From positions 1,550,001 through 1,614,000 of the forward strand of contig NZ_AP025183.1 in assembly GCF_020885975.1 (NCBI RefSeq): a stretch of 64,000 nt of DNA, written 5' to 3'. Of the stretch, positions 58,448 to 64,000 are shown in pieces; within the stretch, counting starts at the first letter, position 1, and every line of letters starts with the position of its first letter. The DNA is from Flavobacterium ammonificans. Lineage in GTDB: Bacteria; Bacteroidota; Bacteroidia; Flavobacteriales; Flavobacteriaceae. The translations under genes and the position numbers were made by a program. The notes under the pieces were generated by a model. The model did no database searches. It had not been told where the DNA came from and saw only the letters and a program-made list of their open reading frames with translations.

Positions 58448-61360
58448 ATGTCGCATATTTTACCTTTACAACAATTAGCGTCCTCTTTAGAAGGCGATTT
58501 ATTTTATGACGAATTGCATAAGGTAATTTATTCTACGGATGCCTCCGTTTACCAAATTAAACCCATTGCTATTGCAAGACCAAAGTCGGTTACAGATATA
58601 CAAACGCTTGTTCATTTTGCAAATGAACATCAAATTCCATTAACTCCAAGGACAGCAGGAACTTCCTTAGCAGGACAAACAGTAGGTAGCGGAATTATAG
58701 TGGATGTGTCCAAATATTTCACAAAAATAGTTGCTTTAGATCAAGAAAATAAAACTGTAACAGTTCAGCCAGGAGTTATCCGAGATGAATTGAATTTGTT
58801 TTTAAAACCCTACGGATTATTTTTTGGTCCCAATACTTCAACATCTAACCGATGTATGATTGGAGGAATGGTTGGAAATAATTCCTCAGGAACGACTTCT
58901 ATTCGGTATGGAGTGACACGAGATAAAATAGTTGAATTAAAAGCCATTTTGAGTGATGGTTCGGAAACAGTATTTACCTCACTTAGTTCGGCTGAGTTTG
59001 TCGAAAAAACGAAAGGAAATACTTTAGAAAATCAGATTTACAAAACGGTTTATGAGGAACTTTCGAATGCTGAAACACAAAATGAAATTATAAAAGAGTT
59101 TCCAAAACCTGAAATTCATAGACGAAATACGGGTTATGCGGTCGATTTGTTGTTGAAATCAGATTTGTTTTCAGGAAACGAGCCGACTATAAATCTTGGG
59201 AAACTGCTTTGTGGTAGCGAAGGAACATTAGCTTTTACAACTGAAGTTACGCTGAAAGTAGATGATTTGCCTCCTACGCATAATATTATGGTGGCAGCCC
59301 ATTTCCATACTATTCAAGAAAGTTTGGAAGCGGTTATGATTGCGATGAAACATCATTTGTATACTTGCGAAATGATGGACGATACCATTTTGAATTGTAC
59401 GAAAACCAACAGGGAACAAGCTAAAAATCGTTTCTTTATTCAAGGCGAACCCAAGGCAGTAATTATGTTGGAAGTAGCTTCTGATTCTTTAGAGGATGCT
59501 GAACGCCAAGCGAATGCTTTGATTGCTGATTTAGAACAAAACAATTTTGGCTATGCTTTACCAAAGTTGTACGGACAAGATATTGACAAGATAAACGAAC
59601 TTAGAAAAGCAGGTTTAGGGCTTTTAGGAAGTATTGTGGGCGATGATAAAGCGGCCGATTCTATTGAAGATACCGCTGTTGAACTCAGCGACTTGCCTAA
59701 TTACATTGCAGAATTTGCTGCTATGATGAAAAAATATGGACAAGAAGCAATCTATTATGCCCATGCAGGTGCTGGTGAATTGCATTTGCGTCCCGTATTG
59801 AATTTAAAGAAGAAAGAAGATGTACAATTATTTAGAACGATTGCTACTGAAGTAGCCGTTTTAGTAAAAAAATATAGAGGCTCTTTAAGTGGCGAACATG
59901 GTGACGGAATCGTTCGCGGTGAATTTTTACCATTCATGATTGGTGAATCTAATTATGAATTGCTTAAACGAATCAAAAAAGCGTTTGATCCGAATGCGAT
60001 TTTCAATAAAGGACGTATTACGGATACGCCAAAAATGGATGAAAATTTACGAATGGAAGCGGGTCGAGAAGAACCTGAGATCCAAACAATTCAAGATTTT
60101 TCAGACAGTTTAGGTATTTTGCGTTTAGCTGAGAAATGCAACGGTTCTGGCGACTGCAGGAAATTACCTTCGGCAGGAGGTACGTTATGTCCAAGCTACA
60201 GAGCTACTCGCAATGAAAAAGATACGACTCGTGCTAGAGCCAACGCTTTGAGACAGTATTTGACGGATTCCACTAAACAGAATAAGTTTGATCAAGAAGA
60301 ATTGTACCAAGTTTTTGATTTGTGTGTGAGTTGTAAAGCTTGTGCGAGTGAATGTCCAAGCAATGTTGATGTTGCAGCTTTGAAGTCGGAATTTTTATAC
60401 CAATACCAAAAAGCGAACGGATTTTCTAAACGAAACAAAACTTTTGCTTACAATGCCAAATTGAACAATCTAGGCAGTTTAACACCCAAATTAACCAATT
60501 GGTTTGCCAATCTTTCCTTTGTGAAAAAGAAAATGGGAATTGCGCCTAAACGTGTAGTGCCGCATTTGGCACCAAAGACTTTCCGTAAATGGTTGGATAA
60601 ACATCATAAAGAACTTGAAGAAGGAAGTTTTCCTAATGGGAAAGTTATTTTGTTCTGTGATGAATTTACTAATTTTTATGATGTTTCAGTAGGAATTGAT
60701 ACTTATGAACTTTTAACAAACTTAGGCTACCAAGTTATTGTTGTAGATCATCAAGAAAGCGGACGTGCGTTTATTTCTAAAGGATTTTTGGAACAAGCCA
60801 AAGCTATTGCTACAATTAATGTGGATATTTTCAAAGAATTGGTTACTGATGAAATTCCTTTAGTTGGAATTGAACCTTCAGCGATATTGACATTTAGAGA
60901 TGAATACATTCGTTTGGCAGAAGATAAGCTTGGAGCAGAGCAATTGGCTAAGAACGTTTATACTATTGAAGAATTTTTCAAAAATGAAATAGAGAAAGGA
61001 GCAATTCATTCGAATCAATTTTCAGAGGAATCAAAAGAAATAAAAATCCACGGACATTGTCATCAAAAATCATTGAGTTCAGTACAGGCAACTTTTGCAA
61101 TGCTTAATATTCCAAAAAATACCACAGTTACTATTTATAACTCGGGCTGTTGCGGAATGGCCGGTTCTTTTGGATATGAAGAAGAGCATTATGAGATAAG
61201 TATGCAAATGGGGGAAGATACCTTGTTTCCAAAAATTAGAGCTACGGATGCTGCTGTTGCTATTGCTGCAGCTGGAACGAGTTGTCGTCATCAAATATTT
61301 GACGGAACATCGAGAGAAGCACAACATCCGGTTACAATTTTAAAAACTTGTTTAAAATAA
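58448..61360 (+). CDS. FAD-binding and iron-sulfur oxidoreductase (D-lactate/glycolate dehydrogenase type)
   Basis: 970 residues. The N-terminal FAD_binding_4 domain (~35-210) has TPRTAGTSLAGQTVG and GGMVGNNSSGTTSIRYG. The FAD-oxidase C domain (~240-540) ends with LSGEHGDGIVRGEFLP. A ferredoxin-type part follows with CNGSGDCRK and CVSCKACASECP, two 4Fe-4S binding clusters. The C-terminal CCG region has HGHCHQKSL and SGCCGMAGSFGYE. This architecture fits the Dld/GlcD-GlcF fusions that oxidise D-2-hydroxy acids and pass electrons to quinone. It is peripheral to the inner membrane. The exact substrate is uncertain. Confidence 0.9.
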   Translation: MSHILPLQQLASSLEGDLFYDELHKVIYSTDASVYQIKPIAIARPKSVTDIQTLVHFANEHQIPLTPRTAGTSLAGQTVGSGIIVDVSKYFTKIVALDQENKTVTVQPGVIRDELNLFLKPYGLFFGPNTSTSNRCMIGGMVGNNSSGTTSIRYGVTRDKIVELKAILSDGSETVFTSLSSAEFVEKTKGNTLENQIYKTVYEELSNAETQNEIIKEFPKPEIHRRNTGYAVDLLLKSDLFSGNEPTINLGKLLCGSEGTLAFTTEVTLKVDDLPPTHNIMVAAHFHTIQESLEAVMIAMKHHLYTCEMMDDTILNCTKTNREQAKNRFFIQGEPKAVIMLEVASDSLEDAERQANALIADLEQNNFGYALPKLYGQDIDKINELRKAGLGLLGSIVGDDKAADSIEDTAVELSDLPNYIAEFAAMMKKYGQEAIYYAHAGAGELHLRPVLNLKKKEDVQLFRTIATEVAVLVKKYRGSLSGEHGDGIVRGEFLPFMIGESNYELLKRIKKAFDPNAIFNKGRITDTPKMDENLRMEAGREEPEIQTIQDFSDSLGILRLAEKCNGSGDCRKLPSAGGTLCPSYRATRNEKDTTRARANALRQYLTDSTKQNKFDQEELYQVFDLCVSCKACASECPSNVDVAALKSEFLYQYQKANGFSKRNKTFAYNAKLNNLGSLTPKLTNWFANLSFVKKKMGIAPKRVVPHLAPKTFRKWLDKHHKELEEGSFPNGKVILFCDEFTNFYDVSVGIDTYELLTNLGYQVIVVDHQESGRAFISKGFLEQAKAIATINVDIFKELVTDEIPLVGIEPSAILTFRDEYIRLAEDKLGAEQLAKNVYTIEEFFKNEIEKGAIHSNQFSEESKEIKIHGHCHQKSLSSVQATFAMLNIPKNTTVTIYNSGCCGMAGSFGYEEEHYEISMQMGEDTLFPKIRATDAAVAIAAAGTSCRHQIFDGTSREAQHPVTILKTCLK

Positions 61361-61436
61361 TTGAAATTTAATTCTGAAAGATTAAAATGATGTTTTAAGT
61401 TTGTCACTGATTAAATTATCTGAATAATACAACACT

Positions 61437-63362
61437 ATGGCAATTAAAGGTTTGTTTAGAAAAAAGACGGTTCAAGATATTTTGAAACAGGTCAAGCAAA
61501 ATGAAAGTGATGGACATAATGCCTTAGGAAAACATCTGACCGCAAGAGATTTAACGGCTTTTGGAATTGCAGCTATTGTAGGTGCAGGGATTTTTAGTAC
61601 TATTGGTAAAGCAAGTGCTGATGGTGGTCCTGCAGTAATTTTTCTTTTTTTATTTACCGCTTTAGCTTGTAGTTTTGCTGCTTTTGCCTATGCAGAGTTT
61701 GCTTCTATGGTTCCTGTTTCTGGATCTGCTTATACCTATTCTTATGTTGCTTTTGGCGAAATTATTGCTTGGATTATTGGTTGGGCTTTGATTATGGAAT
61801 ACGCCGTAGGTAATATTACTGTAGCAATTTCGTGGAGTGATTATTTTACGGGATTACTTCGTACAGGAGGGCTAGAACTGCCCCAATGGATTCAAATGGA
61901 TTATTTATCGGCTTCTAATGGATTCAAAGATGCAACGGCTTTAATGCAAGGAGGGAAATCATTTGATAATTTAAGTTCTAATTTGCAAGATGCCTATACG
62001 GCTTGGACTACAAGTCCTGTTATTGGAGGTTTTCATTTTGTGGCCGATATTCCGGCTATGTTGATCATTATAGTGATAACTGCATTGGTGTATAGAGGAA
62101 TGAAAGAATCCCGTAATGCAAGTAATTTGATGGTAATTGTTAAATTATTCATCATTTTACTAGTTATTGCTGTTGGTGCTTTTTATGTAGATACAACAAA
62201 TTGGGATCCGTTTGCACCTAATGGAGTTAGCGGTGTTTTGAAAGGTGTTTCAGCAGTATTTTTTGCTTATATTGGGTTTGATGCTATTTCTACCACTGCT
62301 GAAGAATGCAAAGATCCACAACGTGATTTACCACGCGGAATGATGTGGGCAATTATCATTTGTACTGTTTTGTATATTGTCATTGCTTTGGTGTTAACAG
62401 GAATGGTTAGTTACAATGAATTGAATGTAGGAGATCCATTGGCTTTTGTATTTGAAAAGTTAGATTTAAAATGGATGTCGGGAATTATTGCTGTAAGTGC
62501 AGTAATTGCTATGGCAAGTGTTTTATTGGTTTTCCAAATGGGTCAACCTCGTATTTGGATGAGTATGAGTAGAGATGGTTTGTTACCCAAAAAATTCTCA
62601 AGAGTACACCCAAAGTTTAAAACACCTTCTTACGCTACAATAGTTACAGGTTTTGTAGTTGGGATTCCAGCTTTGTTTATGAATTTAACTATGGTAACCG
62701 ACTTATGTAGTATTGGTACTTTATTTGCCTTTGTGTTGGTTTGTGCTGGAGTTTTGGTATTACAGAATAAGAAAGATATTCCGAGAGGAAAATTCAAAAC
62801 GCCTTATGTGAATTCGAAATTCATTTTTCCAATCGCTTTAGTTGTTGGTTTAGCCTATGCTTTTTTGTATAACAATGATGCTACTATGGGTTTTCTAAAT
62901 AATGAGACTCAAGTAAATTCTCCAGAAGTTATAATTACCTCTATAGATAAATCAGATACAGATAAAGTATATCATTATTTAGTTTCCTTAGAATCAAAAC
63001 CAACAACTAATGATGTTGAAGAGCTATTAAGTCAGTACCAAGACGACGAGGTTAAATACGCTGCCATTGTGGCTCAATTACCAATTGCGGATGCTGTTAA
63101 ATACGAAAGTGGATTTGATTTGTTCAAACACAAAATCCCAATGTGGATATTTTTAATTTCTTTAATTGGACTTGCTTTTTGGGCGTATAAAGAAAATTTA
63201 TCTTTAATTCCGTTATTAGGTTTGGTTTCTTGCTTGTATATGATGGCTGAATTGAGTGTTTGGAATTGGATTTATTTCTCCATTTGGTTGCTTCTAGGAT
63301 TATTGATTTATTTTGGTTACAGCCGAAAAAACAGTAAAATGAATCAAATAGAATTGAAGTAA
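61437..63362 (+). CDS. APC-family amino acid permease
   Basis: 641 residues. The core has 12 membrane helices: RDLTAFGIAAIVGAGIFSTI is the first unwound helix with the substrate-binding GAG, and GFDAISTTAEECKDPQRDLP is the conserved helix 6 and loop. An insertion (~490-560) carrying a charged soluble part (SPEVIITSIDKSDTDKVYHY) precedes the last two helices. It imports cationic or neutral amino acids with protons. TAAGTTTG, a -7-like element, lies at 61396-61403. The gene is closed by a strong terminator. Confidence 0.92.
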   Translation: MAIKGLFRKKTVQDILKQVKQNESDGHNALGKHLTARDLTAFGIAAIVGAGIFSTIGKASADGGPAVIFLFLFTALACSFAAFAYAEFASMVPVSGSAYTYSYVAFGEIIAWIIGWALIMEYAVGNITVAISWSDYFTGLLRTGGLELPQWIQMDYLSASNGFKDATALMQGGKSFDNLSSNLQDAYTAWTTSPVIGGFHFVADIPAMLIIIVITALVYRGMKESRNASNLMVIVKLFIILLVIAVGAFYVDTTNWDPFAPNGVSGVLKGVSAVFFAYIGFDAISTTAEECKDPQRDLPRGMMWAIIICTVLYIVIALVLTGMVSYNELNVGDPLAFVFEKLDLKWMSGIIAVSAVIAMASVLLVFQMGQPRIWMSMSRDGLLPKKFSRVHPKFKTPSYATIVTGFVVGIPALFMNLTMVTDLCSIGTLFAFVLVCAGVLVLQNKKDIPRGKFKTPYVNSKFIFPIALVVGLAYAFLYNNDATMGFLNNETQVNSPEVIITSIDKSDTDKVYHYLVSLESKPTTNDVEELLSQYQDDEVKYAAIVAQLPIADAVKYESGFDLFKHKIPMWIFLISLIGLAFWAYKENLSLIPLLGLVSCLYMMAELSVWNWIYFSIWLLLGLLIYFGYSRKNSKMNQIELK

Positions 63363-63383
63363 GTAGCAAGCTTTTATAAATTG

Positions 63384-63425
63384 AACACCCTCAAAAGATT
63401 TTACTTTTTTGAGGGTGTTTTTTTT
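63384..63425 (+). terminator. Terminator of the permease gene
   Basis: AACACCCTCAAAA (63384-63396) and TTTTGAGGGTGTT (63407-63419) form a perfect 13-bp stem with a 10-base loop, followed by eight Ts. It also faces the convergent PLP-enzyme gene. Confidence 0.9.
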
Positions 63426-63433
63426 AACTCAGT

Positions 63434-64000
63434 TTAAAGGATATGCAATTCTTGCATGCACTTTTTTATCATTTGATACGTTCTTTCTATATCATTATCA
63501 AGGCCTATTGAAAAGCGAACCAAGCTATTTGTTAAGCCCATAGCTTCTTGCTCGTCTAAAGGAATTTCAGATGAGGTTGAATTTCCAGGAGCAGTAAACA
63601 AAGTTTTATAAAATCCTAAACTAACGGCTAGATATCCTACATTTCTCTCTTGCATTAATTCCATCAATGCGTTGGCTTTATCAAAACTACCTACATCAAT
63701 AGTCATCATCCCACCATAACCATAATCCGGATGAATCATTGTTCTGTATAATTCATGACTTGGATGGCTTGGTAAACCGGGATATACGGTTTTAATTCCG
63801 TCTGCTTCCAATTTAGCCGACAAGTACATTGCATTGTGACTGTGTTGTTTCATTCGGATGTGTAGCGTTCTTAAGTTCTTTAATATACTTGCAGAACGTA
63901 AACTATCCATTGTTGGACCCAATAACATGGTAGCTCCATCATTCACATTTTTTAGACTATTGATGAATTCAACAGACGAACAAACAACTCCTCCTATCGT
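63434..64000 (-). CDS. Cys/Met-metabolism PLP enzyme (gamma-lyase/synthase type), N-terminus outside the window
   Basis: The frame is open to the right edge, giving 188 C-terminal residues; the start and the PLP-binding Lys lie outside. TIGGVVCSSVEFINSLK at the edge is the segment after the Lys. LLGPTMDSLRSASILKNLRT, VYPGLPSHPSHELYRTM, GGMMTIDVGSF, SLGFYKTLFTAPGNSTSSE and LVRFSIGLDND follow the family pattern, including the GLPSHPSH substrate loop. Members cleave or form C-S bonds (methionine gamma-lyase, cystathionine gamma-synthase or lyase). Which one cannot be told from this fragment. A GTG near 63946 is not a credible start because the homology extends upstream. Confidence 0.88.
   Translation of the reverse strand, partial: TIGGVVCSSVEFINSLKNVNDGATMLLGPTMDSLRSASILKNLRTLHIRMKQHSHNAMYLSAKLEADGIKTVYPGLPSHPSHELYRTMIHPDYGYGGMMTIDVGSFDKANALMELMQERNVGYLAVSLGFYKTLFTAPGNSTSSEIPLDEQEAMGLTNSLVRFSIGLDNDIERTYQMIKKCMQELHIL

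Overview
The window is chromosomal DNA of a Flavobacterium-like member of the Bacteroidota. The evidence is low G+C, sequences matching the flavobacterial promoter form TTG-N17..23-TAnnTTTG, a RibB with a degenerate GTP-cyclohydrolase tail, the peroxiredoxin-thioredoxin-DUF6952 trio, and a Bacteroidota-type integrase.

There are three regions. (1) 1-1070 is ordinary chromosome: the end of an outer-membrane-type protein and a DUF2147 protein. (2) About 1072-40587 is a ~39.5 kb genomic island inserted at the 3' end of tRNA-Ser(UGA). The intact tRNA lies at 40565-40649 (minus strand), with a tyrosine integrase next to it. A 22-bp copy of the tRNA 3' end (one mismatch) marks the far end at 1072-1093, and GGGTAAC repeats with a 12-bp period lie inside both ends. 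I see no conjugation genes. (3) 40650-64000 is core chromosome: ribB, lptF/G-like, lolA, ftsK, dgkA, tpx, a redox operon, a murein-recycling cluster (nagZ, ampG-like, GH10-like, anmK, SSS symporter, nagB-PIG-L), a large FAD/Fe-S oxidoreductase, an amino-acid permease, and a PLP enzyme cut by the window edge.

The island cargo is mostly conflict or stress systems. It holds hipBA with repeated operator-like sites; a secreted TPR protein and an N-formylglutamate amidohydrolase-like protein; and a ~10 kb plus-strand operon (6255-16442). That operon encodes an SH3 protein, membrane proteins, a CFI-box protein, Hsp70, a kinase-AAA+ fusion, a TerB-like protein and a lipoprotein gene broken by one stop codon. 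Next come a type I restriction locus (hsdM-orf-hsdS-hsdR) with a second, opposed HipA-like kinase pair inside it, and mcrBC directly downstream of hsdR.

A minus-strand operon (28926-35088) encodes a pentameric ligand-gated ion channel homologue, two DUF4407-type membrane proteins, a membrane-anchored transglutaminase-like protein and two small membrane proteins. Small accessory genes and the integration module follow.

The best candidates for undescribed systems are the channel/DUF4407/transglutaminase operon and the Hsp70/kinase-AAA+/CFI-box/TerB operon. Both assignments rest on motifs read by eye. Functions of the whole systems are inference.
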